Assembly (NCBI RefSeq): GCF_019112545.1
Contig: NW_025064896.1
Location: 431,198 to 495,197 of the forward strand
DNA length: 64,000 nt
Direction of reading: 5' to 3'
Origin: Guyanagaster necrorhizus
Taxonomy: Eukaryota; Basidiomycota; Agaricomycetes; Agaricales; Physalacriaceae
Below the pieces are notes generated by a model. It saw nothing but the letters and a program-made list of their open reading frames with translations. It was not told the origin of the DNA and did not search any database. Each line of letters begins with the position of its first letter. Positions within the stretch are counted from its first letter, which is position 1. The position numbers and the translations under genes are program-made. Shown here in pieces: positions 12,142-25,802 of this stretch.

Positions 12142-14599
12142 CATGAGCATAATCATTGCCCAGAAATGTTCCAGTTTGAGTAAAGTCACCCCTTTATTGT
12201 CATGTCCTTCTTGATCATGATTGGCCTGCTGACTAAGTAAGTCTGTCTTCTTGTTTACTGTCTCTGTCTTGTGATGCAGAGTGTACAGATATTGGCTCAG
12301 TTCTGTGATCCAACATGCCTGTTGTTGATTTAATTTCTGTGGCTGACAGAAATAGGAGAGGTTCTGGTGATTGGTCTAGATCTTAAAAGTTTGGACCACC
12401 CTAATTAGATAATGTCATTATTCTTCAAGGGCTAACATAATGACAAGTAGTTTCTTGTCATAGATTTCATAGTTCTGCTTGGTGGTGGATAAGGCCTTGG
12501 AGAGGAATGCCACTAGTCACCACTTCTCTTCTTGCTTCTGGGATAGGATGGCTCTGATGGCTTCTTCACTTGAGGTGGCTTCAACCCTAAATCTTTCATT
12601 TTAAGTTGATATCACCAGTACTACATCCTCTGCAAGTCACTGTTTGAGATTATCAAAGGCATTTTGCTGACTTGGTCTCTACCCCTAAGAGACATTGTCA
12701 GTTAGCTGCATCATTGGATGGACAATTTTGCTGTAATCTCTAATGAACCAGCAGTAGAAGTTGGTGAATTCCAGGAACAACTGCAGCTCCTTCTTCATCA
12801 GCTCTGACCATTTGATCACCCTGGCCATCTTAATTGGGTTCATGAAAATGTTTCCTTTATTAATGATCACTCTGAGATACTTGGTTTGTAGTACCTTGAA
12901 TTCACATTTTTCCACTTTGAGGAAGAGTTTATACTTTCTCATGAGTGCCAGTACCTGTCACACCAGTTGCCAGTGCTTCTTCTTGGTTCTCAACATTATG
13001 AGAACATCATCAAGGTAAATAGTGACTTTTCTGATAGTGATGAGATTCTTGAATATATCATTCATCATCCACTGAAAGGTTGTAGGTGAGTTGGTAAGTC
13101 TGAAGAATATAACTGTGGGCTCAAAGAGTCCTTGATTAGTCCTAAAAGTGGCCTTCCATTCATTGCCTTTCTTGATCTGCATGTTATTATATCTCTATCA
13201 AATGTCAAGTTTTGTATAATATTTGGCCTCACAGAGTTTGTCCATCAGTTTCAAGATTAACTGGAGTAAGTATAAGTTTCTAATGGTCATTTTGTTGAGC
13301 TTTCAGTAATCTTAAATCAGTTGCAGTTTTTCATCTTTCTTTTTGACAAAAAAGAGAGGGAAAGCCATTGGTGACTTCAAAGGCCTGATCTGTCTGCTGG
13401 AGAGGTTTTCTTCAAGGAACTTATTGAGTTCCTGTTGTTTATTGTTACCCAGTGGATAAGTCTTGCAGTTGAGATTGGTGTTGGCATTTGGAATCAGCTC
13501 AATAGCATGATCTCAAAGTTTTGGGTTGAGGAGTTTCTCAAAACTCTCCTTCTCAAACAGGTCCCAACAGTCATAGGCCTATTCAGGCACTATCTCCTCA
13601 AACATCTTCTTCTCATGATCTTTATTGGCTTTTGCAGCTAGATTATTGGTATGGTGCATAGTCCTGATATGAGCCTCCCATTGTAGGTCAATGGCAAGGA
13701 TAGTTTCACCATCCTCCATCTCCTTATCCCACCTATCCTCAGGATCCTTGTTGGGCAGCTCAAATGGGAGCTTCTAGTATTTGCATCAGGTAAATGTGAT
13801 TTTTCCAGTTTTTCAGTTGATCAGTAGATTGTGCCTGATCAACCAGTCATGTCCCAGGAATACTTCTTTGGTTCTGAGGTCAGTGACTGTGAGGTCAATT
13901 CATTCAGAATGGTCTCTGATCATGAGTTGCAATTCAACAAATTCTGTGATCAAACCAGCTTGGTTTTTGGTCCTGTCAGCATTGTAAACTAGGATGGAGG
14001 CAGCCATTGCTCATGTTGGTAATCAATGCCTGTCAATAAAGGACCAATTGATGGAGCTTCTGATACAACCACTGTCAAATAGCATAGTGACTGTGTGACT
14101 TGTTTGGTTTGTAAGAGTTTCAATTTGGGCTTTAATGGTTAAGTCTTGTCCAGTAGTTTTGGTTCAATGAATGTATTGCTGTGGCCTACATTGTTCATTG
14201 AGCCATTCCAGGGCTTAGCATCTCTCTGCTCTTCACATTCCTTCAATCATCTCATTAATGACCTCCTCAGCTTGGGTCTTGTATATCCAGTTCTTGAGCA
14301 CAGCCTTCACTGCTTTCTCCATTAGTGCTTCTCAGATGGCTCTCCAAGTCCATTTGGTGTCAAATGACTTTAACCATCTAGTGAGAGTCTCTCTCTCTGT
14401 TCAGCCTATGGGCATTTGAGTGTTTTCCTTAAGCAATTCTTTGGTGAGAGATGCAGGTATATTCGAATGCATGCATAATTTATGCATATCAGTAGCTATA
14501 GAAGTACTGTCAGTCTATCTAGCAGCTGTTATTTGCACACCCTAAAGTCCTTTAGCTGATCCAGTGAAATTGCTCACTGGTTGGCCCCATCTTTTACCT

Positions 14600-15560
14600 C
14601 CTCTACCTTTGTGTCTGTGCTGAGCTTTTCTTCTTCCTTTTGGAGCTCAGTGATCTGCACTCAGATATCCTTCCAGGTCCACTTCTTCTTTGGGCAGTCC
14701 TTGGCTATGTGATCCTTTTGTTTACAGTTGAAGCATTTTCCTTTCTTCTTCATCTGATCAATATCCATGGGCTTTCCTACTCCTGTGTATGTCATGCCAG
14801 TGCCAGTCTTCTGAGCACTATAGCTTGGTGTACTAATTGTCAAGAATTCTGATTTCTGGGCAGTTGTATTGCTAGACTTGGAGGTCAAAGATGTTAGTAG
14901 ATTCAGTTTCTGACCATCCTGTAGCATTGTTTGTTCTGCCTTCTGTCATTGTTGTTCCTTGTATATCTCAATGATTCAGGCCTTCCAGTCATCATAGCTG
15001 ACCAGAATGTTGAATCTGATGGCTAAGATCATCATGATGTACAAGGACAGTACTCCTCTCTTGAGAGCCTCAACTATTCTTCCATCATTGGCTACATCAT
15101 CTCAGATACCAGTTAGTTTGGCAAGTCATTCTAGCTCATCAAAGTAGTCAGTCACCACTTTGTCACCCATCTTATACTTCTTGATCTTCTGCTTGTGCAC
15201 TTCTTGCACAGCTGGGTCAATGAATTTGTTATAGAGCATTTGTTTGAATACTGGCCATAAGGGATATCAGTAGTGTGCTCTTGTGGTCAATCAGAAGTTG
15301 GATGAGAGGAGAATCCACCAGGTCTTGGCTTTGTCCTCCAGGTAGGAGACCACAAAGGCAATCTTGTTCATGTCTGTTCCAAGGTAGGCAATATAGGCCT
15401 TGAAGTATTATTTACAGTCAATTAGAAAGCAATTGATATTGTCAGATATGCTCTTAAATAGTGAGGGCTTTCTGACTAGATCAGGTTGGCACTGCAGGAC
15501 TGAAGCATTCTTAAGTAGCAGTCTCATTAGGTTGGGCTACTGGTCAAACAGTGGATATCA
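14600..15560 (-). pseudogene. Copy C gag relic with zinc knuckle
   Basis: The minus strand reads a capsid-like stretch (NKFIDPAVQEVHKQKIK, then MGDKVVTDYFDELE, about 15110-15250) followed by the CCHC knuckle CFNCKQKDHIAKDC near 14690-14735. The same features in the same order occur in element D at 40760-41290. Several stops interrupt it. The region 15560-17880 upstream is the decayed N-terminal gag and leader and has no usable frame. Confidence 0.75.
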
Positions 15561-17889
15561 TCACTCAGTAGATAGCTTGAGGAATGAATGAAAAGAGTGA
15601 TCATTGGCAATCAGACTCTCCTGTGGCATAGCATCTTTCTGGACTATGACTCCATCACACATAGTAAATCCCAACTTTACTGCTTCAGGATCATTCTAAA
15701 CCAGCTCTTTTTTGGTTCTACTTCTGATAGCTTCATCTGGTGGTGGCTGTGCACTAAGTACTTGACTCTTTTTGCTGGTCCATAGATTGTAGTAGTCAGT
15801 GGACCATATAGTCAGCTGTGGTCAGTATCAAGAGAGCCAGATAGTGGCACTTTGGACTGAAGGAGTGGAGTACAAATATTGACTTTAGATGGATGGTGCC
15901 ATGTAGATGGCTCTTTGTGGGGTGATGAGTTGTGTCCACAGCATTGGCTGGACTTTGATCAGTGGTTGATATTCTGGCAGCTGACTGACCAGGTCTTCAG
16001 GGTGACTCTTGTTGTAGGTTTCTGCAGCATAGCTAGTAGCTGTATGCCACAGTATTTCTGTTCACTCATCAGATTCAGCTTTAATATATAATTGTCCTAG
16101 GCATGATGCCAACCAGTTTGCATCACATCATAAAAATGTTACCCTCACATGATATAACCTTTGATACTCCTCTATTCATACCCTCTGAATCTCTTCCTCT
16201 AGTGCTTCTTTATCTGTGTCCTCCAGGTAAAGGTACTGAATATTCCCACCATCATGAGGTACTCCACTGCTCTCAGTTTTCTTATTGTCTCTGACTTGAT
16301 TTTCCTCTTTCTCCTCTTCCTCAAGAAGAGAAGTGACAGGCTGATCAAAGATATTCTCCTTGACTCTGAGCACTCATATCATTGCTGGAGAGCTGCTGCT
16401 TTGGCTGTATACTAGGTCTAGCAATAGGGCTCAAAGAGATTGAGGCTGCAGCAGTGGTGTAGCTTACTTGGGAATGGCCTCCAATTTTGCTATTATATCA
16501 ATTTTCATCTGTTGCTTGTGCATTCTCCACTCTCTCACTATAGAGGCAGAAGTTTCTATAGAACTGCTTATCAAGAAACTGGTGAGTGACTCAGCTTCTG
16601 AAGAAGCCTCAGAGGGCATGAGCAGAGACATAAGCATTGAGATATACTTGAAGCTTATAGTGTGTGAGAATGGACTTGTTGTTCTTGAAGGCAGTATCAG
16701 AGCTGAGAGTTTAATCGGAAGAGGGATACTTGAGGGATGAAAGGTGGGTGGCAGAGCAAGGAACATCATCCCAAGATAGAGGAGGGATTCCTCTGTCTTC
16801 TTGGTTTCACATCTCATTAGCTATGAGGATTTCTTGGGGTCCTGGGGCCCATGAATCAGTGTCAGTGGTGCTAGGCTCCCTAAAGACAGGAGTTGACTGG
16901 AAGAGTTCAGATCAGAGTCCATATCAATCTAGAGATATACTGCTGAGGTGCTCAGCCTTGATTATGTGCTGTCAGTTCCACTCAGCTTCTTTATAGGCTC
17001 AGTGCCTCTCCACATGGATGTGAGCTGTGAGCTCACTGTATGCTTTTGCAGACTCTGTCCATCCTTGGTTTCACTACTCTTTTTGTTGGACTGCTTTATT
17101 ATAGATGAACAGGCAATTGAGGTTCCAGCTTAAAAAGAGCTGGTGAATGATTTCATTTCAGGCTGCTTCCCTCTGTTGCTGATCATAAAGTCACTGGGAT
17201 GAAGTCCTCTCCATCTCAGTGCTAGTTCCAAGAGATTGCAGTGCTGAGGCAATGCTTGAATTGAGAGTTCTATAGTCATCAGAAGGAGTATGCTGAAATC
17301 CCCAAGCCATTCAAGTGGCATCTAGAGAATCTTGGGCATGGTCAGCAATTCCATGGGTTCTAGAGGCAGTGAAAGGGTCAGAGAAGGGAGACTCATTAAA
17401 GAAGTCCACTGAGAGGTCCTCATCCTTATGATTTGAGATAGGAGGCAGGATCCATGGATTTTAGAATTCTGTGAGGTGATTGTCTCAGTTTCTGCTAGCT
17501 GGTTAGAGGTATCAGTGTCCTTCTTCTTTTTGAACATTCTCTGTATGCAAGCTGCTAGGTCTGGCTTTGGGTAGAGGGCTGGTTGGTGGCTGATGAGATG
17601 TTTGTCAGGATTTTGGGATATCATAAAGTGAGAGATCAGAGGTTATATTGCATAGAATGTGTCAGACATGTTGAAATTCTTAATAATGTCTGATAGCCCA
17701 GGCAATGATTGATTGGCATTTCCAGCACAACTGGATGATCACCAATAATTCTAAAAGTGTTCTGATGATGAAAGCAAGAAGTTCAAAGAACTCTCAGTCA
17801 AAGTTCAGATCTGATGGGTTGATAGAGGGTATCTGGTTTCCTCCACACTATAGTGTGTGAGAAAAGAGAAGTAAAAGCTTTGAGCTAAT

Positions 17890-18316
17890 TGTTAGACTCA
17901 AGCTGCATATGATCAGAAACATATGATAAACTAGTGTATCTTTACATTTGAGACTTCCACTAGAGTTCACTTATTGTGCTTTGTTAACCAATGTGCTTTA
18001 AGGCCTTTCTAGAAAGTAGCTCAAGAGTAGGATGAGGTGGAATAAACTTTAGCTCAAAGCTGAAGATTACCAGCAAGAGTGAGCCTGCTTAAATACTGTT
18101 ACAGCTGTTGCTAATTATACTACTTCCTATTGTATGTTTTCAAGTCCTAGTGCCCATTGTCCTTGAGCATCACTACTGTACACAAAAGGTTGATTGTGTA
18201 TTGTTGAGGGTTGGTCACTGCATCAGAGAACAATAACAGATTAGCTTGTTGTGCTGACTAAGCATAAATAGGAGTTGATGCATAAAGAGAAAAAGAATAA
18301 GTGAAAAATCATAACA
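17890..18316 (-). repeat. 5' LTR of gypsy copy C
   Basis: The 427-bp LTR is bounded by TGTTAG and ATAACA on the plus strand and aligns to the element D LTR. The stretch next to its inner edge (17877-17889) is the same primer-binding sequence as in element D. The right flank is CCTTT. No partner LTR remains to confirm a target duplication. Confidence 0.8.
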
Positions 18317-20100
18317 CCTTTCTGCTACTATCAATGATTTATAATGCCTCATCAAGCTGTTGAAACCAGTGTCTCCAGCTCAGATATATGAGGCAAGCAA
18401 CTAAGCAAGCTTAGCAAGAAACAGGCTGATCTTAGTGCATGTCTTCACTACTCTACTCTGGTTGTATGTATCTCACTGTGTATTCTTCCAGATCAAAATG
18501 CTACAAATGCTGAAAATAAGAAGCTTCAGCAGAAGCAAGTCTTTAACAATAAAACTAATAGTGTGTGATATTTAGCCTCTTTTACCCTATTGACATTTCT
18601 CTAGAGCACCTCTGGGAAAATTATGCAGAAGAGTACACTCATGGTCACAACAGCTGCTAGCTATCTGATGTGGAAAGCAAAGATGATGATATGAGTGGCA
18701 CATTGGAGTTTCATCTTCTGTCAGTGTTATCACTATACAGTCTTCTATAAAGGAAACTATTCTCAGTCATTACCAAAGATTCAGTCAAAGAGGATTATTT
18801 TGATGCCATCCAGACAACTTCACTGAAAAGAACTCACTCCAATCATGGTCTCCAAGTCATTGCCCACTTTTGATACATCAGATCCAAATATTCCTCACAT
18901 CAACTTCAGATCAAATCCCATCCATCACATCAGCCATCCACAATCATCTTCTCTTTCTGGTGATTCAGATTCTCTTTCTGATGCTAACAATGATGCCACA
19001 TTAGACTCAGTTCATGAGGTGGTTACCATTGAACCACCACTGGAGGTAAATATACCAATGTCTAACAACTCATCTCAAGTAGCAGAAAATAAGCAACCTC
19101 ACAGCTCTTCACCAGTTTCTTAGTCTGAGTCTGATCTCCCTTCCAATGTGAAGAAGCCTCACACTGCTAAGGTTGCCAATGGTACAAAAGGCATCAATCA
19201 ACATGACTATGATGGCAAGCATCCCAAATTCTTTATCAAGTCTGTAAAGAATGGAAGCAATGCATTTACACTGTCAATGGGTACTCAGACACTGAGGTTG
19301 AATGTACATGTTAGATGACCATAATATATACATTTGGACTGCATTTTGGAGCTGTATCTCTTGATGATTATTATTGTATAAATGAATACTGAGTTGTACA
19401 TATAAACACAGTACTGTTATATACATGTATTGTTCTGCTATGTAGCCCTCACATGCAAACTATGGGGATGCTACATTGCACTATATAGCACTTGCAGGAG
19501 TGCTATGGGTGTTACATTAAGGGGTACTTGACTACAGAGCTACAACAGCTATATAGGCAATACTTATACATAGCTTCATGGATTTTTCCTGATGTAATGG
19601 AATGTCATAGATTATATGTATTATTACATTTTGCAAAATCACATGTGTGGATACATTCAGAGCATGTCACCAGAGTTATGAGTACCAGCAATGGATGCAG
19701 AGATTCAAAGGATGGAGGAACAGGATCTTGACACCAAGTATATCCTGTCTGAAGGCAATCTTGCCAATATCTTCAGGAAGACCACCCCCAAGCCTCATGC
19801 AATGGATCTCTTACAATGTATGGGGTTCACTGGAGTTTAGTTTCAATATGCATCAACTTCAGGGAGAGTGTCAAGAGGTTCAGCCAATGCTCATTGTGAC
19901 CTTTTGGATTCACATACTGCACCTTGCCTCTTATCTGAGTTTGATGTACTTGCAACTCACAAATTTGCAGCACTGGCATTCTTTGTTCCTATTTGGATGT
20001 ATCAGTATCATCTTCTATTTTGACATCGCTGGTGGAACCAGCCACCATCTCTGATGAGGTGCAAACTATACCTGTTCACTTCAAGTTCTAGCCTATAGTA
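18317..20100. other. CpG-starved DNA with broken, unrecognised reading frames
   Basis: Plus-strand frames of protein-like composition remain, for example a Ser/Asn-rich stretch at 18845-19123 that continues past a stop to about 19315 (VKKPHTAKVANGTKGINQHD), and a second at about 19700-19900 (DAEIQRMEEQDLDTKYILS). I do not recognise either. Their CpG depletion matches the neighbouring transposon copies, so they are probably relics of another mobile element or a repeated gene. The depletion ends near 20100. Confidence 0.45.
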
Positions 20101-21368
20101 GTAAGTTTTGATAGATAATAGAAGGGGCCCCCATGATGAGATATGGCATCATGCATGATGAGGGAAGGAAAGATATCGAGCAGGATTTTCGTTTCTGGTT
20201 CGAGGAGGGATCTTGTAGCCTGGTCAAATGGTTACTTGCAGTACTCGGAGTATTGACAACATGGCATCTATATCAATGTTGAATCGGAACTGTACGTCGC
20301 TCCTGGGCCCCCCGGGGCTATACTTGAAGGTCCAGACCCAAAAGACGCCACAAGCAGGGCCCGTTTCTTACTTGCTAATTCTTGATCCTTCAGTTATAGT
20401 CGGAAACTCGACAGGTGATACCCTTATTTCTCAAACCATATCTGTTACATACATAGCCCGCCACCGCTCGTTATGCAGAATTCTTTTTTATCTTCCAAAA
20501 AAAAGAACATTCAGTTTCTGAAGTCCCTGGAGGCGAACTGACATTGCACAGTATAGTTCGACGCTATCTGAATCGGAGACTACCGGTCAAGCGTTCATTT
20601 CTTTAGTCAGCATTTACGTACTGCCCTCAGAGCGCTGCTTGCTTGTCTAAATTAGCATCAAATCTGAGCCACAAACGCAGAACCATAAAGCCAGCAGGCA
20701 CTCGTGACTTATCCAGCGTACGAAGATTCTTTGACACCTCGGGTCTGTTCGGATTCTATAAAGGAATAAATATTTTTGGGCTTTCTTGGGTACGAGTACG
20801 ACTGGGACTCGAAGGACTAATAGACCAGGAACCAGTTGGATCCACCAGACTCTAATCTTGTGTACTATCTTCGTCTAGGACTTTATCTGAAGTGCATTGC
20901 GGGATATTTGACTAAGGAAGCCGCCGACCTCACATTTAACTCTCACTGTCCAACGCATGGATTTTCTATCAGTCTCTTAGATAGCAAAGCTGACATGGAT
21001 GCAGCAAGCAGTCATTCAAGTCACATCTAAGAGGAGTAAGGGCGGCAAAAGAAGCGCTTAAAATTGATTTTACACCAGCAATTAGTAGAAGTGTAATGAA
21101 AACCTATCGCCTAAAAGAACAGTACATGATCATAGAAGTCGTCAAGGTATAGTAAGGAGCGACGAATGGACTCTTGATATAAAAAACAATGGAAAGAATG
21201 CAAAGGAGTGTGAACGCGACGCAAAGGGTCAGCAGTGGTAAAATGTGTCCAAATTCCGACGAAGGAGATAAAAAAATATACTAGAGACGGGGTAAAAAAG
21301 CCAAGAAACGCGGGGGTATAAATCCATTTTTACGCGCAACGAGATGAAGAAAGAGACGAAAAAGAGAA
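20101..21368. other. No supported gene
   Basis: Normal CpG content resumes. Only short unsupported frames occur on both strands. I see no RNA gene or repeat here. Confidence 0.5.
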
Positions 21369-22571
21369 TCAATTTTGCTTCGGTCTGAAAAGTTTCTGCA
21401 GCTTGCCCAATATCTTCTTCCACCAGGGTGAGTGCGTATTGGGACCCGACTGCACAAGGGCGGACGAGGCCTTGGACGGTGAAGATTTCGCTTCCGGTTC
21501 CGGCTCGGCTTTCTCAGGAACCTTTGTCTCCTCCTGGCTCTCCTGCTCGTGCCGAGAAAGGTTATTGGTCTGTGAGTCGACGACAGACACCGGACGCGAC
21601 GACGTAGGCAGCCGCGATGCGGTCGAGTAAACTGAGGGTGAATCGAACCCTGAGCGCGAAAGCATACCCAACGCGAACCAATTCATACCTCGTCCCGTAC
21701 CATCCTTATTTCTCTTCTCGAGACCAAATCCTAGGTCCAAGGCCTTTTCTAGACCGAGGTCTATTTCTAGCGTTTCCGGGTCGAGAGCAATGTCGGCGAG
21801 AGGGAGAGGAGAGAGGGACGATTGTTGTTGGGGTTTGGGTGTCGCCGGGGCAGGGGTGGCGGGTGCGGAGGTAGTGGAGGTAGAGGGTGTCTCTGGACCG
21901 TGGCCGAGAACCGTTTGCATGAGTGAGTCCCACTCCGCATGGTCAGATACGGCGCCAAGGCCATCAAGCTGGATCTTGGAGGATTCTGGAAGGACGAAAG
22001 GCTGAGGGGAGGTAGGTAGATAGTAGTCAGAGTCGGATAGCGACCGCCGTACTGGCAAATCCGTAGAAGTTGACCGGTTGTTGTTCGTGAGCCTGCCGTC
22101 TTCGTCGTAACTGATTCCTGCCCATTCAGATTTCCTGGTAGGATCGGAAGGTGTACCACGACCGATTGTCATGCGAGAAATCATGGGCCATGAGCCACGG
22201 ATGACCGACGTCACTGCTGCGGGCGACAGCCTGCCCGACGCCACTCTCCTTAAAAGATTGTTCGATTCTGAATCGCTTGGCACTGGATGGGATGTAGTCG
22301 AAGGAGACGGACTGCGAGAGGCTGGTAGATCTTGTCCAGAGGATGTAGAAGCATGAAGAGATGGAGAGGATGCGGGGGACACGGGCCTGGAGAGAACCGA
22401 TAGGTCGAGATTGAAGTCACTGAAGCCATCCAAGTGAAATTTGGACACGTCTACTGCTGCAGACTTGTTCGTAGAGGGTGGTAGGTTGGCAGTGAAGTCG
22501 GAAAACAGAAGACTGGGAGTGCTGGAGGGGGTATCAAAGTTGAAATCCATTGTACAACGATATGACGCCAA
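21369..22571 (-). CDS. Serine/proline-rich protein with basic C-terminal helix
   Basis: An uninterrupted 400-residue frame with strong Ser, Pro and Thr bias. Most of it looks disordered. Low-complexity parts include PATPAPATPKPQQQ near residue 240. Features that stand out are an acidic-leucine stretch (LEIDLGLEKALDLGFGLEK, about residues 265-285), a Glu/Lys-rich part at about 335-360, and a C-terminal amphipathic basic helix WWKKILGKLQKLFR that could bind membrane. No catalytic domain is recognised. The first Met was taken; MDFNF seven residues in is an equally good start. The DNA just upstream (22572-22765) looks like leader sequence, possibly with an intron. The length and lack of stops support a real gene; its function is unknown. 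Confidence 0.75.
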   Translation of the reverse strand: MASYRCTMDFNFDTPSSTPSLLFSDFTANLPPSTNKSAAVDVSKFHLDGFSDFNLDLSVLSRPVSPASSPSLHASTSSGQDLPASRSPSPSTTSHPVPSDSESNNLLRRVASGRLSPAAVTSVIRGSWPMISRMTIGRGTPSDPTRKSEWAGISYDEDGRLTNNNRSTSTDLPVRRSLSDSDYYLPTSPQPFVLPESSKIQLDGLGAVSDHAEWDSLMQTVLGHGPETPSTSTTSAPATPAPATPKPQQQSSLSPLPLADIALDPETLEIDLGLEKALDLGFGLEKRNKDGTGRGMNWFALGMLSRSGFDSPSVYSTASRLPTSSRPVSVVDSQTNNLSRHEQESQEETKVPEKAEPEPEAKSSPSKASSALVQSGPNTHSPWWKKILGKLQKLFRPKQN

Positions 22572-25500
22572 TAAATCTGCAACCGAGAAAAATTGTGAAC
22601 AGTCAGGAGAGGACGAAAGAGGAACAGAGTGGATTGACTCGAGAAATACAAGGAAGTTACATACACACCTGGAATTGATTGTATAGTGGGGATGGACACT
22701 GTTTGGGTTCCCGCGTCAAGGTCAAGGTGACAGTATCGTGATAGTGGGTGACAAATTTGCGGCACGATGTGGTACCAGAAACGCGTCCGCCTTACTCAAG
22801 CGCCCCACGGAGAACACGGATTTTATGAGCCTTTTGTATGCCGAACAGCGTTGTTACGTCCGGCCATCGACCTTCCATTCAAGAAAGGTTGTGTCGAGGT
22901 AATGAACGGCTTCTCCGGGCGGGAGAAGAGCCCTGAGTTGCACTTCAAATAAGTAAAAATGAGTCCAGCTCCCAGAGATGAAGGGCGTGTCACAAAAAAT
23001 GGGCAAGACCACGACTTACACACGATTTTCTGGCGCGGCCGCACACGCTCAAAGGGCATGTTTTCTGCTGTGGAACGTCCTGGAATGTCCAGCCGGCGTT
23101 TCAACGAACAGCTGAATTGATCGGATCAACTTCTACTAGTAAACAGTCAGCTCTTTATTGGCGCAGTGCGCCGCAGGACGTAAAGTATTTCAATGAAAAG
23201 TCGGGGAGTTATAAGGCTGGGCTGAATCAACCTGGCTCCTTTTGCGTTTTTCTCTTTTTTTTTTTCGAAACAACCACGATACTGAAGAGGTTCGCGAAGT
23301 CTCCCTGTCTAACAGAAGTTTGAACCAATTTCAACATCACGACATGGAAAAAAAGCTGACCTCGAGGGGAATTACGAGGGAGTCCTTCAATCTCCGGATG
23401 ACGTCCAGAAGCGAATCTCGAGGCTCCCAGTCCCTGGATTCATGAAGTCGAAGCATGAGACTCATGCTGATTGGATTTTCAGGATATGACTACCGTAATG
23501 TGGGGTCACCGTATAATTAACACGCCCTCGCACTGCCCAGTGCTGCATGCGACATCTAAGTGGATGTTAATTTGGTTGTACCGAGTCAGTTTAAAGCTAC
23601 GTGTGATAGACGGCTACTTGGTTACAAAGTGGATGAGATAGATGACTGTCAAAAGTCAATAAGCTTGATACCTACGCCACGTTGTGTGAAACGTCATAAT
23701 AGAGAAGGCGGTCCGGGTTGCCGGAGCTATTCTGCCTCTCTCACAATAACACCAACACACGCCTTCTTCGACATTCAAATTTTTAAAGATGTTGCTCTGG
23801 GAGTGGCCATTTTATATACACAATAGAGTGGAATTCCATGTGTCTAACGGTCGCAGCATTACACCCTGCATAAAACCGACGCGTAGCAACTGTCACCTCC
23901 GCACGTCAAATAGCCCTTGTTTTTCACTTTTTTAAGATTTCGTATTTCAACAGCACGCCCTATGGGGTGCTAGTCCCTTTCCTTTGCATTTCCTCCTCTC
24001 CTTGAGTAATCTAACAATATTCTTGCACCAGGAATCAGTGCAGGGTGCAGTGTAACAAAGTAGCTGACGGCTCTGCGAGCATGCCACGCGTGGAATCTTA
24101 TGATGCGTAGTATCGCCCATACTTCCCTTCCTACGTATTCTGGCATCGGGCCCGGGCGCTCGGAGCTAAGCCTTAGTATCGACTCAGACTACGAAGGCCA
24201 TCAACCCAGACCACGCAAAGACTTCATGGAGCAGGAAATGGTGGGCTCGACTTGAATCATCTCAGCGCACTTTGCTAGCCCGAGACTATGTGTAGCGCAT
24301 AAAGGCCCAGACTTCTCGAAGTCCCGGGGCTTGGACTCGGCCACGAAACATTCCTGCAGTTGCCTAGCAAAAACGTCATCGGTACTTGTTTTGCTACGCG
24401 ATTGCTAGGCCTAGTCCCGTAGACGCTAGAAAGTCCAACTTGGATATTAAGTCCTAACTCAAAGAGTTAAATTTTACTCTAACCCATCAAACGCGAGCTC
24501 ACCTTCGCTGCACGCGACAGCTTTCTTCGCGTGTTATAAATTTAAACGGAAAGATCTCCACGGTTTTATCGAACGTACTAGCGTGAATGATGCATCCTAA
24601 TTTTCCGAGTGTCCGCTTCGCAGGCACGACCAAGCGAGGGCCTGTGAGGACATCACGGATTGTCATCCCAGAAACAGCTAGTGAACGAGCACGTGAGCTG
24701 TGAAAAGCCTCTCTAACCACTTACAAGGCAGATCCTTAAACCACCTGGGAATCATGCCACGCCCTCATCGGATAATTCACGGAGCGAGCACTCGGGTACG
24801 TTGCCATAGCCCCGGGAGGCGATCCTCTGAATCGTTCGACTTCGAGGAATGCCATGAGCCATACAGCAGAGCATCCTTTATGGGGGCGCGATCGAAAAAA
24901 TAACCCTCGGCAGCATTGGAATAATGTTCGCCGTCGCGTATATCGGTAAACGTCTTGTACAGCCCTAAGCGCCGTTGCATGGAATGTACCCCCATTCACA
25001 GATATCCGAAGACATTCCATGTGAACGAGGGCTGAAAGGTGACGCAATCACATCGCAAGCAAGACGAGTTGAAAGATCTGGCACTTCAGATCATGTAAGG
25101 AACCTACTCATCTGTATCGTCCCGACCCTTCAGCGCTGCCACAGCCGTGATAGAATCATAGTTGAACGGTCACGAGTTATACCTGTACAAATGTCACATA
25201 GTCCAAGGCGGGAGAAGTCGCATAGATCCAGAGGAGATACACGGCCACAGAACAGATCGCTCCGTCGGAAGCGAGCGCTAAAAAGTTCTCACAGGGAATA
25301 TCAATCATCCCCTCCGACAAGCCTCCCGACGGACCTTATCTTTCCGCAAAAAAAAAGCTGAAAGACAGACATTGATCAATGGCATACAACACGACATGCG
25401 GGGTGGCGGATGTCAGCCATTCAAGTCGGTGAACGCCGTCGTCGCGGCAACGTTTGTGCAGAAAGTGGCGAACCCGAGACTTTGGCCTAGAATTGTATGG

Positions 25501-25802
25501 GGGACTCTAGTTGTCTCATCAAACCCGAGATGCTAGTAATAGAACTCGGTAATGCAGCCGCAGAGACGCTCCAGATGGTCGGAAACACAACCACTCATCT
25601 TTACAGGGCTATCGCGTTGGAGAGAAGGAGCTGATGGAGACCAGAGAACTTGATAAACGCCCCACGCCACTTCATTCAGCTGACGATAGGGGTGAGTATC
25701 GTTATGTGCAAAAACATTCATGGTTACGGTCCGGACGCCAAATCCAACAGAAATTGCCACCATCAACTGGTAGGAGAAAAAATCGTGATGCTCTATTTGA
25801 AT
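22572..25802. other. No supported gene (3.2 kb)
   Basis: Many short frames on both strands have no recognisable domain, and composition is mixed. Base composition and CpG are like unique DNA, not like the decayed repeats. Nothing here can be annotated with confidence. Confidence 0.45.

Larger units (their letters stand above)
9021..17889 (-). mobile_element. Ty3/gypsy relic copy C, near full length, 3' end lost
   Basis: On the minus strand the order is gag (about 14600-15560), protease (about 13780-14150), RT (about 12650-13700, with YLDD near 13010), RNase H (12140-12640 plus the part left of the insert), integrase (about 9200-10260) and the start of the linker to the chromodomain at 9021-9060. 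A primer-binding site matching element D lies at 17877-17889 next to its 5' LTR. The chromodomain and 3' LTR are missing, replaced by the 1406-bp arm. All reading frames are broken and CpG is nearly absent. A 1.9-kb insert splits the RNase H to integrase linker. Confidence 0.85.

Noticed and set aside
24700..25361. Overlapping basic, Arg/Ser-rich frames as a gene
   Set aside because: No start context, no domain, competing frames on both strands; composition alone is not enough.
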